Shown: piece by piece, positions 44,222 to 52,730 of the stretch
How positions within the stretch are numbered: position 1 is the first letter of the stretch
How the letters are laid out: every line of letters starts with the position of its first letter
NCBI RefSeq assembly: GCF_014705655.1
Contig: NZ_JACXIY010000026.1
Span: 62,001 to 126,000 of the forward strand
From: Paenibacillus arenilitoris
GTDB lineage: Bacteria; Bacillota; Bacilli; Paenibacillales; Paenibacillaceae
DNA: 64,000 nucleotides
Direction: 5' to 3'
Notes under the pieces: model-generated
Told to the model about the DNA's origin: nothing
Database searches by the model: none
The model's input: only the letters and a program-made list of their open reading frames with translations
Translations under genes and position numbers: made by a program

Positions 44222-44281
44222 CTGCTGCCGCCGGATATAATTAGGTCCAAAGCTATTAATTTCAGATAGGGGAGTAATGGA

Positions 44282-46996
44282 ATGGCTAAAGCGGCTGATG
44301 TTAAACGAATGTACGATAAAGGAAATTATTCTCGTACCTATACAGAGGTGCCAAGCTCAGATCCCGGACGGGCATGGCGGGAAGGGATGGTTAGCGGAAA
44401 CGGCGAGAACGGTTACATCATGTCAGGATCGCCGTATACGGATAGCATTATTTTCCAATATATGTGGTTCAACTTCCCGTCCCCGGATCCAAGGGAGATC
44501 CCGGAAGAATTGACGGGACAGCTTGCCGATGCGAGACGGAATGTATTTCAGCTGAACGATCAATGGAAGATAACCCACGCGGACGGAAGGACAAGGCGGA
44601 GAACCTTCTTCTATGGCTATCATCCGGGTCATCAGCTCAGGCTAAACATGACGAATAAAGGCACCGTAACCGAATATGAGCGATGGACGAATTATGAGAC
44701 GGCCGAGACCGGTGTGCGTTATGCCGACGAATTCGGCGAGTGGATTCGAACTTCGTTTACTTCCAGAGAAGACAATATCTCGATTATGAAGATTGAACGA
44801 TCCTCTGCCGGCGCCAAGCTTAACATGACGATTTCTATCGATGACATTTCGAGCATGTACAAAGCCCAGGACGGGATGTCTGAGATCACGGCGCTCCAAT
44901 ACAAAAAGCTGGTGGACCCGAATGCCGACTATATCGCACAGGTTGCCCATTATCCGTCTTACCCGGGCAGCGAGCTGATAGATGGAGGATACGCAGGTCT
45001 TACGCAGGTTATTGTCGTTAATGGAAGCAAGAAGCGGGTGCAGCTCGCTGACACGAATGAACCGATGAACGTCGGCGCGGTACAGAACCCGGCCATTGAA
45101 GTGGTAGAGGCCGACGCCGTCTATCTCATCACGCAATCGAACAGAGCATTCGATATGGGGAAAATCGAAGATTTTGCCGGAATGATGCAATACGCATTAG
45201 TTAATGAACTTCTCAAAAATACGAATGCCGTTGCCGAGAAATATCAGGATTGTTCCGGTCAATTCGATTATGACGCCGCCCTCGCGCCGCATGCCGTTAA
45301 GCATGCCGCAGAATTTAACGCCGTACGTTTTACGCTTGAAGGCGACGAGGACTTCAAGGGCTCGGACAACGAGACGCTTATCCGCGCGCAGAAGGAATCG
45401 AAATCCAGAATCAATCATGCCTTTATGGAACAGATTTACAATCAGGGACGGTATGCCTTGATTTGCTGCAGCGGTTCGAGCGCGCCGAGGTTGTACGGGA
45501 TGTGGACAGGGGAGTGGAACCCCGGCTGGCGTGCGATCTATACGCTCGATGCCAACGTGAATTTGCAGGTTTCTCCTATGAACACGGGCCATCTCACATT
45601 CGCGCAGCTTGGGTATATCGCATTCTTCCTAAGGAACACATCGGATTTCGAATACAATGCGCGAATGTCTTATGGGATGCATGATGCGATTCAGGTGTCG
45701 GTCAACTCGGACGGCGACCGCGGGATGCAAGTGGAATACGACAATGCCTATCCTTTCCAATATTGGAACGCCGGGGCAAGCTGGTGCCTGCTTCCGATCT
45801 TCGAGTATTGGCAGTGCTACGGCAACCGGCAAATGCCGATTCAACCCAATATGAGGATTCAAGATTTGAAGAAAATTCTTAGCGTAAGGGACGGAGGACT
45901 GACGGATGAGGAGTTCAGACGGTTGGTCGACAAGGGATACCTGGATTTGGAACAGGATATTTTGCTGCCGCTGCTTACAAAGCAGGCGAATTTCTGGGAA
46001 CAGCTATGTACGCCGGAGTACTATACCGATCTAAGCGGCCATGCATGTTATGAGAAAGGCAAAACAGCGCTGAAGCCAGGCGAAAAATATTTGTTGATCC
46101 CTACCTATTCGCCGGAAAATCACCCGATCGGTTACAATAGTACGATTACGGCTAATGCCACCATGGATATTTCAGCGGCCCGGGATGGACTGCATATGGT
46201 CATCGCCATAGAAAAAACGATAAAACGCGAAGGCTATGAAGCTGCGGTCGCCAAATGGGAGGCTTTGCTGGCGCTGCTGCCGGATTATAAGGTTGACAAG
46301 GACGGCGCGCTGCGCGAGTGGGCGATGAATGAGTATACGGAAAACAACGATCACCGCCATTTGAGCCATCTCTACCCGGCATGGCCTGCGTATGAAACGC
46401 AGAACAATTTGGAATTGAGGAAAGCCTCAATTATCGCTGTGGAGAACAGAAACCAATATAATTCGACGGATGCGACAGCGGGTCACGGCTGGATGCACAA
46501 GGCATTGGTCTGCGCCAGATTAAAGGACGGCGACGGTGTTGTCTCTTCCCTTCTGCCGATGATGACGGATTCCGGCTATTACACATCCTTGATGACAGAC
46601 CATGACACGAACAGAAGAAACGACTGCTATTGCACGGATACGTTATTCGGTACGGTGGGAGCCGTGAATGAGGCGCTGCTTTTCTCGAATACCGGTGAAA
46701 TCGAGGTCCTTCCGGCGCTGCCTTCCGAATGGAAATCGGGGTCGATCAACGGACTGATGGCAAGGACGGGGGTGGAGGTCACAGAGTTGTTTTGGGACAC
46801 CAACGTCGTATCCTTTACCTTGAAATCCGTTTCAGACCATAAAGAAATGAAAGTAAAAGCTGGCCTACCTTGGATACAAGGAATCGTTAACGACAAGGAA
46901 GCAGAGGGATATAACGATGAATTTGGCAAATATCTTCGTATACCGCTGAATGCCGGTATGGACGTTAAAGTTGTAATAATTTTGTCCAATCGATAA
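44282..46996 (+). CDS. Divergent GH95-type glycoside hydrolase
   Basis: Large cytoplasmic protein of 904 residues. N-terminal beta-sandwich (WREGMVSGNGENGYIMSGSPY, about 32-52), then an (alpha/alpha)6 barrel (about 390-830) and a C-terminal beta domain. Residues that can be matched to GH95 catalysis: Asn425 and Asn427 in LDANVNLQ, Glu612 in YSPENHP, and Asp786 in CTDTLFG. The MNYW motif that normally follows the Asn pair is replaced by VSPMNTG, and the protein is about 110 residues longer than its 15024 relative, so the sugar may differ (alpha-L-galactose or a branched fucoside, for instance; not decidable here). GGGGAG lies upstream of ATG 44282. No signal peptide. Confidence 0.82.
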   Translation: MAKAADVKRMYDKGNYSRTYTEVPSSDPGRAWREGMVSGNGENGYIMSGSPYTDSIIFQYMWFNFPSPDPREIPEELTGQLADARRNVFQLNDQWKITHADGRTRRRTFFYGYHPGHQLRLNMTNKGTVTEYERWTNYETAETGVRYADEFGEWIRTSFTSREDNISIMKIERSSAGAKLNMTISIDDISSMYKAQDGMSEITALQYKKLVDPNADYIAQVAHYPSYPGSELIDGGYAGLTQVIVVNGSKKRVQLADTNEPMNVGAVQNPAIEVVEADAVYLITQSNRAFDMGKIEDFAGMMQYALVNELLKNTNAVAEKYQDCSGQFDYDAALAPHAVKHAAEFNAVRFTLEGDEDFKGSDNETLIRAQKESKSRINHAFMEQIYNQGRYALICCSGSSAPRLYGMWTGEWNPGWRAIYTLDANVNLQVSPMNTGHLTFAQLGYIAFFLRNTSDFEYNARMSYGMHDAIQVSVNSDGDRGMQVEYDNAYPFQYWNAGASWCLLPIFEYWQCYGNRQMPIQPNMRIQDLKKILSVRDGGLTDEEFRRLVDKGYLDLEQDILLPLLTKQANFWEQLCTPEYYTDLSGHACYEKGKTALKPGEKYLLIPTYSPENHPIGYNSTITANATMDISAARDGLHMVIAIEKTIKREGYEAAVAKWEALLALLPDYKVDKDGALREWAMNEYTENNDHRHLSHLYPAWPAYETQNNLELRKASIIAVENRNQYNSTDATAGHGWMHKALVCARLKDGDGVVSSLLPMMTDSGYYTSLMTDHDTNRRNDCYCTDTLFGTVGAVNEALLFSNTGEIEVLPALPSEWKSGSINGLMARTGVEVTELFWDTNVVSFTLKSVSDHKEMKVKAGLPWIQGIVNDKEAEGYNDEFGKYLRIPLNAGMDVKVVIILSNR

Positions 46997-47045
46997 GATG
47001 ATCTGAGTATAATAGGACTGAAAGCTTACATCCATAATGAACAAC

Positions 47046-47079
47046 AAAGCCGGCTGCGTCGATAACGTTAGCCGGCTTT
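47046..47079. terminator. Bidirectional terminator between GH95-like and GH29-like genes
   Basis: AAAGCCGGCT (47046-47055) pairs perfectly with AGCCGGCTTT (47070-47079). Confidence 0.85.
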
Positions 47080-47095
47080 GCTATTAAACTTAGGA

Positions 47096-48592
47096 TTAAC
47101 GATTCAGCTCAATCGCCAGGCAGTTAACGTACGGAGTCGGACGACTGTCCGGCAGCGAAACAACCAGAGCACCGTACGATTGTTCGAATGGCACTTCACC
47201 TACTCCAAGCAACCGGACGGACTTCACTTGGTCTGCCGGAGTCAACGTGCGAATGACGGCGCGATGATCCTCAGGCCACCGCATTTGGAAGGCGTACAGC
47301 GTATTTCCCTTTTGTGTGAAACGGAAGTCGCCGGCGTTCCAAGCTACTCTGTCCTCCGTGAAATGGTCGATGACGACGCGGGAAAGACCTTCGCCCGATA
47401 CGCGGAACGGCCTTGTGCCGTATACGCCTTCCTCGCAAACCCGAATCCATTTGGCCATCTCTTGAAGAATATGCTTGCATTCGTCATCAATCGTACCATC
47501 CGGCTTCTGCGGAATATTGAGGAGCAGGTTGCCGTTCTTGGCAATGATATCGACCAGAATTTCGATGACGTGCCCCGGTTTCTTGTATTCGGTTTTTACA
47601 TGGTAGAACCAATCCCCGACACAAGTATCCGTCTGCCATGGCTCAGGCTTGATGTCAGGCTCCTGGCTGCGCTCAATGTCAAGGATTCCGATGCGGTAAA
47701 CGTCCTGTCTGCGGTCCTTCTGGTTATAAATCGCACGATTCACCCCGCCGTTTGCCGCTGCATTTGTATTGTACAGATGCGCGACCGCTTGCAGTCCGGC
47801 TGAGAACTGAGGGTCATCCAGGGGAGCCCACGCTCTATCCCATGCGCTGGCGAACGGCAGCCCGCCGTCGGAGTACAGCAGATCCGGCTGATACAGATCG
47901 ATGACTTCCTTCATCACGTCGAACCAGCGCTGATGCCACCAAGCATTATCCGTATACCAAGGCTTTAGCTCAGACGACAGATTATTCGGATCGTAATGCT
48001 CGCGGTTCGGCAAATACAAATCTTCGAATGCAGGGTCGTTGCCGTCATAAGGGATACCCGCGTAAGGGCCTTCCTTATCCTGACCTTTATTGAATTTATA
48101 CCAGCTGAACGTCGCTCCCATATGCTCGGTTAGCCCGAAAGGAAGTCCCCGACTGGATGCGGCGGCTTTCCATAGCGCTACTATATCTTTTTTCGGTCCC
48201 ATGTTGACCGAGTTCCAGCGGTGGATTTTCGAATCGTAGTTAAAGAAGTTGTCGTGGTGCATCGCCTGCGCGACGAAATACTTGGCGCCTGCGGCCACGT
48301 ACAAATCCATCAGCGATTCCGGATCGAACTTTTCCGCTTTCCACAGCTGAACGATATCTTTGTAGCCGAATTTAGACGGATGTCCGTAGTGGCGAATATG
48401 GTACCGGTATTGCTCGGAACCCTCGCAATACATGTTCCGGGCGTACCAGTCACCGTACATCGGAACCGATTGTGCGCCCCAGTGCGACCATATGCCCAGC
48501 TTCGCGTCACGGAACCAATCCGGACACTCGAATTTCCAGAGCGATTCAAATGTGGGTTCGAAAGGACCCTTGGCGATTTGCGCTTTAACCAT
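47096..48592 (-). CDS. GH29-type alpha-L-fucosidase
   Basis: Cytoplasmic enzyme of 498 residues. Family features: DAKLGIWSHWGAQS (about 29-42), MHHDNFF (111-117) and probable nucleophile Asp242 in PDLLYSDGGLPF. The MHHDNFF form, where HHDGF is usual, and the long loop about 165-215 place it in a different GH29 branch from the 5505 gene. It has a C-terminal beta domain. GGAGG lies upstream of ATG 48592. It is convergent with the GH95-like gene, so the two fucosidase-like genes form a small pair separate from the main block. Confidence 0.87.
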   Translation of the reverse strand: MVKAQIAKGPFEPTFESLWKFECPDWFRDAKLGIWSHWGAQSVPMYGDWYARNMYCEGSEQYRYHIRHYGHPSKFGYKDIVQLWKAEKFDPESLMDLYVAAGAKYFVAQAMHHDNFFNYDSKIHRWNSVNMGPKKDIVALWKAAASSRGLPFGLTEHMGATFSWYKFNKGQDKEGPYAGIPYDGNDPAFEDLYLPNREHYDPNNLSSELKPWYTDNAWWHQRWFDVMKEVIDLYQPDLLYSDGGLPFASAWDRAWAPLDDPQFSAGLQAVAHLYNTNAAANGGVNRAIYNQKDRRQDVYRIGILDIERSQEPDIKPEPWQTDTCVGDWFYHVKTEYKKPGHVIEILVDIIAKNGNLLLNIPQKPDGTIDDECKHILQEMAKWIRVCEEGVYGTRPFRVSGEGLSRVVIDHFTEDRVAWNAGDFRFTQKGNTLYAFQMRWPEDHRAVIRTLTPADQVKSVRLLGVGEVPFEQSYGALVVSLPDSRPTPYVNCLAIELNR

Positions 48593-48599
48593 AAATGGC

Positions 48600-48865
48600 T
48601 TGCCTCCTATTTCTTGATATAAGCTGATTCTAGCAAACGGTTGAAAGTAAAATCTTAACTTCCTCTAGTAAATTATTATCTATTCCTACTTCACCGAATA
48701 GCCAAAGGACTGTTCTGGACGATGGAAAGCCATTCGAGGGCAATGCGTTTAATCTATATTTTAACAGTGTGCCCTTCCAGAAAAAACGATTAAAAATGCA
48801 CCAAAAATCATATCGAAATTCGTTGTTGCAGTATTTTCGTAGTCCTTCATAGGGTCTTCGTCATC
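48600..48865 (-). promoter_or_regulatory. Intergenic region upstream of the GH29-like gene
   Basis: About 265 bp of AT-rich sequence between the GH29-like start and the importer 4 terminator. It must hold the GH29-like promoter on the minus strand. I see no copy of the 65-bp element, no good cre match and no gene. Confidence 0.4.
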
Positions 48866-48899
48866 AAAAAGGCCCAATCCGTTAAGATTGGGTCTTTTT
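48866..48899. terminator. Bidirectional terminator after the importer 4 operon
   Basis: AAAAAGGCCCAATC (48866-48879) pairs with GATTGGGTCTTTTT (48886-48899), one G-T pair, with T-runs on both strands. Confidence 0.9.
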
Positions 48900-48926
48900 G
48901 TACCGTTTTTTCTATCGATTTGGCCT

Positions 48927-49835
48927 TTAGCCCTTCACGCCGCCAACAACCATGCCCTTGACAAAATACTTCTGCAGAAACGGATAGACCATAATAATCG
49001 GCACGCTGGCTACGATCGTCATCGTCGCGCGAATGGATGTCGGCGTAACGACCGTTTTGTTGCCCTGCGCGTTCGCAAAGGCGTCGGCAGCAGATGCCGT
49101 CGTATTGGATGTGGACAGGATCTTCATCAGCTCATACTGCAAGGTGCTTAGATGAGGTCGGGAGGAGTTGTATAGGAAAACATCGAACCAGGAGTTCCAC
49201 TGGTATACGGCAACGAACAGAGATACCGTGGCAAGAGCCGGAACGGTCAGCGGAAGCACAATCCGTACAAAGGTGATAAAATCGCCGGCTCCGTCCATTT
49301 TGGCCGATTCCATAATGCCCTCCGGCAGGCCTTCGATGAAGGAGCGGATGACGATCATATTGAATACGCCGATAATGCCAGGAATAATATAGACCCAAAA
49401 GCTGTTCAACATATTCAACTCTTTGATGAGCAGGTAACTCGGAATCAAGCCGCCGCTGAAGTACATCGTAAAGATGAAGGTAATGGATACGAACTTCTTT
49501 AAAGCATACTCGGAACGGCTAATCGTATAAGCCAGCATCGCCGTGCAAAAGACGGAGATGACCGTGCCGACGATCGTCCTGGCAGCGGAGATGAAGGTCG
49601 CGAAGAAGATATTGGATTCACTGAAGACGTACTGAAAGTTTTGAATCGTCCAATCGCGCGGCCATAAATAGATGTGGCCTTTAATGGAGTCGTTCGCATC
49701 GTTAAACGCCAAGGCTAACATATTAATGAAGGGATACAAGGTGAATAGGATTAAAACAAACATAAAGATGTAGTTGCAAACATCGAAAATTTGATCTCCC
49801 ATCGACGAATAACGCTTGGATTTGGTTTTTGACAT
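48927..49835 (-). CDS. Carbohydrate ABC importer 4, LplC/YtcP-type permease
   Basis: Membrane subunit of 302 residues, last gene of the minus-strand importer 4 operon. ATG 49835 with GAAGG upstream; the frame continues upstream as a shadow of the previous gene. EAA loop MESAKMDGAGDFITFVRIVLPL; C terminus YPFLQKYFVKGMVVGGVKG. Between the last two membrane segments it has the loop LSTLQYELMKILSTSNT..., close to that of importer 2's LplC-type subunit, which suggests that importers 2 and 4 are sister systems. Confidence 0.92.
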   Translation of the reverse strand: MSKTKSKRYSSMGDQIFDVCNYIFMFVLILFTLYPFINMLALAFNDANDSIKGHIYLWPRDWTIQNFQYVFSESNIFFATFISAARTIVGTVISVFCTAMLAYTISRSEYALKKFVSITFIFTMYFSGGLIPSYLLIKELNMLNSFWVYIIPGIIGVFNMIVIRSFIEGLPEGIMESAKMDGAGDFITFVRIVLPLTVPALATVSLFVAVYQWNSWFDVFLYNSSRPHLSTLQYELMKILSTSNTTASAADAFANAQGNKTVVTPTSIRATMTIVASVPIIMVYPFLQKYFVKGMVVGGVKG

Positions 49836-49854
49836 CGCGTATGCCTTCTTTCCT

Positions 49855-50814
49855 TTAATACAATCTGCTTTCGCCAAGACGTTTGGCGAGGTTGTTGGCA
49901 ACGATGAGGAAGATGAAGCTGACCACGGTTTTAAACATGCCCGCAGCTGTCGCCAAACCAAAGTTATTCATTTGGATCCCGTATTTCAATACGAATATAT
50001 CAAGATTCTCCGAATATTCAACATTCATGCCATTGCCAAGCAAGTACTGCGGCTCGAATCCGGATTCCAGGATATGGCCTAAATTCATGATAAGCAAAAT
50101 GACAATGACGGGTTTTATGCCTGGCAACGTAATATGCCACATCCTTTGAAGGCGCGACGCGCCGTCGATTTCCGCCGCTTCGTACTGGGTAGGGTCTATC
50201 GTCGTGATTGCCGCCAAGTAGATAATGGTATTCCAGCCCACGTTTTTCCACACTTCAGTTGCGCCAAGAATACCCCAGAAATATTCGCCGACCCCTAACC
50301 ACAAGACGGGTTTATCGATAATATTCAATTGGAGAAGAAGCACGTTAAAGATACCTTCGGGAGCAAGCGCCGTTTGAACGATATTCGCCGCGACGACCCA
50401 TGAAATGAAGTGAGGCAGATAGCTGATCGTTTGCACCGTGCGCTTGAAGTAAACTCTCCGAAGCTCGTTGAGAAGAAGCGCCAATAGGATAGCCGTTACG
50501 AATCCGAGCACAAGATTAACGGAGCTCATCACGAGCGTATTGCGCAAGACCAAGTAAAACTGCTCTTCCCTGAACAAAAAAGCAAAGTTATCCAAACCAA
50601 CCCAGGTCTGGTCGAATAAATCTCTAGCCAGCTTGTATTTTTGAAACGCAATCGTCCAGCCCCAAAGGGGTACATATTTAAATACGATTACCCATGCGAG
50701 AAAAGGCAACGACATCAGCATCAGCATTTTCTGTCTGGATAACACCTTGAAAAAAGCTCTTAAGCGCGAATCGTCAGCAGTCGATCCTCTCAGCTGCACC
50801 GCATGTTTCTCCAC
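49855..50814 (-). CDS. Carbohydrate ABC importer 4, LplB-type permease
   Basis: Membrane subunit of 319 residues. GTG 50814 is preferred because AAGGGAG lies 9 nt upstream; the in-frame ATG at 50856 has no ribosome site and lies right beside a strong hairpin. After about 33 cytoplasmic residues come about six membrane segments and the EAA loop YEAAEIDGASRLQRMWHITLP. Resembles importer 2's LplB-type subunit (VPLWGW-AFQ-YK, LDIFVLKYGIQM). 20 nt separate it from the second permease. Confidence 0.88.
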   Translation of the reverse strand: MEKHAVQLRGSTADDSRLRAFFKVLSRQKMLMLMSLPFLAWVIVFKYVPLWGWTIAFQKYKLARDLFDQTWVGLDNFAFLFREEQFYLVLRNTLVMSSVNLVLGFVTAILLALLLNELRRVYFKRTVQTISYLPHFISWVVAANIVQTALAPEGIFNVLLLQLNIIDKPVLWLGVGEYFWGILGATEVWKNVGWNTIIYLAAITTIDPTQYEAAEIDGASRLQRMWHITLPGIKPVIVILLIMNLGHILESGFEPQYLLGNGMNVEYSENLDIFVLKYGIQMNNFGLATAAGMFKTVVSFIFLIVANNLAKRLGESRLY

Positions 50815-50865
50815 CTGATTCGTCTCCCTTCCGGCAGATCTAGTCTGTCTATCCATCGTTTAGAA

Positions 50866-50895
50866 GGGAAAAGCGAAGGAGGCTTCGCTTTTCCC
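50866..50895 (-). terminator. Intercistronic hairpin between binding protein 4 and its permease
   Basis: GGGAAAAGCGAAG (50866-50878), loop GAGG, CTTCGCTTTTCCC (50883-50895): a perfect 13-bp stem without a T-run, 33 bp past the binding-protein stop. Third example in this window of a hairpin at this junction. Confidence 0.75.
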
Positions 50896-50927
50896 GGTTT
50901 CCTATCCAATTTGTATGAAGCCTTTAA

Positions 50928-52628
50928 TTACCAGACTCCCGCAATGCGAGCTTTAACCTTGTCGGTCATGAATTTCTCGAAGCCGGCGGCATCCAGTTTG
51001 CCGAATTCGGCAAGATAATCGTTCCATACGGATTCGAATTGCGCTTCCGTGGCGAATACCAGTTTAGGATAGAACTTCTGTTGTAGATCTCCCGCCTTTT
51101 GGTTGAAAATTTGTTCAGGCGAACCTTGCTCCTTCTCGATGCTCCAAGCAGGGTACCAAGGTCTTTCCACAGGCTGGGCGAAGAACCCGGAGAACGTTTC
51201 AATGCCATAAGCATTAAGCAGCTCGCGGTCGCCGTCCGTATAGTTGACATTGGCTACTTCCGGCTGTCTCGCTGGCAGATGCGCGTTTCCGTCTTCATAG
51301 ACCGAGTTGTCGCCGTAACGCGGCCATTCATAATCGAAGTAAGCCCATCCGTATTTGCGCTTGAACTCATTGTCATTGCGGTTAGCTAGTTGCTCTGCGC
51401 TCATGATGAAACGTCCTTCTTCGTTGACGGAATAAGTGACGCCTTCCTCACCCCATTGAACCAGCCTTTGATTCTCTTCTTTCAACAGGTTGTCCCAATA
51501 TTTAATAATACGCACTGGATCCTTGGCGCTTACGCTGATACCAAGACCGCGGTTGTTAACGAAGGAAGGAGGATCCATGTAGGCGTCCGTAATGCTTTCG
51601 TCGAATACGATCGGGAGCGATACGTAACGCAGATCGTCATTGCCGGCAGTCTTCAGGTTGTTCATCGCATCGGCCATTTGCCAGATGTAACCGACAAAGC
51701 CGAGCACGCGTCCGGAGGTCAGCTTGGCCTTGAATTGGTCGCCGTTAGCCGTAAAGGTCTCCGGATCCACCAATCCTTTTGCGTTCATTTCGTTCAGCTT
51801 TTTCAGCCATCTCTTTTCGTGCTCGGTAGCCATGTAAAGCTTGGCTTCGTGCGTTTCCATGTCGACCAGGACATTGCCGTCATTCGGGTAGCCGGCCAGA
51901 TGCATAGGGGCGTTAGTAATGGTATAGAATTGGCCTTGCTCCCCGGCGAATGTTACGAAGCCCACCGTTTCTTTTCCGTCTACGGACGGATATTTTTCCT
52001 GGTACTTGACGATCAGATCAAAATATTGATCCAGCGTCTTGACTTCAGGGTAACCGAATTCCTTCAGCACGCGGCGTTGAATCCAGATGTTGCTGCCTGC
52101 ATCCGGGTCATTCAAATAGCCGCCAACGTTGGCTGTAAAGGGAAGGATATAAATATTGCCGTCCTCATGCGTAATCTTGTCCATGTATTCGCCATAAACA
52201 CGCTTAATATTAGGACCATGCTTCTCGATCAGATCATTGAGCGGGATATAAGCGCCGGCATTCAGAAGCTTGGAAAGCTCGCCAACAGGCGAAATAACAT
52301 CGGGGTATTCGCCGCCGGCAATCATAACGCCTGCCTTCGTGCTAGGATCGCCAACGACGTATTCCATTTTCCAGTCGACGCCGGTTTGTTCCTGAAGAAT
52401 TTTGCCGATTGTCGTTTCGCTAGCCATAACGTCGATGTTTGTTCCGAAGCCGAAATAACTGAACGTTACCGGATCTGTATTGTCTACAGCATTTCCGTCT
52501 GTCGAATCGTTGGCGTTTGTATTGGTTTTGCTTCCTCCATCATTATTGTTTGATGAACAACCGGCAAGCAGGAGTGACACGGCCGTTATAACGGCGAGGC
52601 TGGTGTTCAGCCACTTTTTCTTACGCAT
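50928..52628 (-). CDS. Solute-binding lipoprotein of importer 4
   Basis: Exported lipoprotein of 566 residues with lipobox LLAGC, Cys24, then an Asn/Ser/Thr-rich linker. Large LplA/YtcQ class, two lobes; recognisable relative of the importer 2 binding proteins (PNIKRVYGEY, ASGRVLG-like TSGRVLGFVG, LDPES-like VDPETF). AAAGGGG lies upstream of ATG 52628. It follows the kinase gene by about 100 bp that contain a cre-like sequence, so it may have its own promoter in addition to reading from the two-component genes. Ligand unknown. Confidence 0.92.
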   Translation of the reverse strand: MRKKKWLNTSLAVITAVSLLLAGCSSNNNDGGSKTNTNANDSTDGNAVDNTDPVTFSYFGFGTNIDVMASETTIGKILQEQTGVDWKMEYVVGDPSTKAGVMIAGGEYPDVISPVGELSKLLNAGAYIPLNDLIEKHGPNIKRVYGEYMDKITHEDGNIYILPFTANVGGYLNDPDAGSNIWIQRRVLKEFGYPEVKTLDQYFDLIVKYQEKYPSVDGKETVGFVTFAGEQGQFYTITNAPMHLAGYPNDGNVLVDMETHEAKLYMATEHEKRWLKKLNEMNAKGLVDPETFTANGDQFKAKLTSGRVLGFVGYIWQMADAMNNLKTAGNDDLRYVSLPIVFDESITDAYMDPPSFVNNRGLGISVSAKDPVRIIKYWDNLLKEENQRLVQWGEEGVTYSVNEEGRFIMSAEQLANRNDNEFKRKYGWAYFDYEWPRYGDNSVYEDGNAHLPARQPEVANVNYTDGDRELLNAYGIETFSGFFAQPVERPWYPAWSIEKEQGSPEQIFNQKAGDLQQKFYPKLVFATEAQFESVWNDYLAEFGKLDAAGFEKFMTDKVKARIAGVW

Positions 52629-52657
52629 TTCAAAAGCCCCTTTCTTCTTTCTATGAT

Positions 52658-52671
52658 TGTAAGCACTTTCA
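52658..52671 (-). promoter_or_regulatory. cre-like (CcpA) site upstream of importer 4
   Basis: TGTAAGCACTTTCA agrees with TGWAANCGNTNWCA except for A in place of G at position 8. It lies 30 bp upstream of the binding-protein start, in the only sizeable gap of the operon. Confidence 0.5.
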
Positions 52672-52730
52672 GTATAGGAGAAAGAGCAGACATTTGTTAT
52701 ACGGCAAACCTTATATCGATCTTTGAATAG

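Noticed and set aside
51390..52553. Plus-strand frame of 387 codons
   Set aside because: It is antisense to the importer 4 binding protein and shows no family features.
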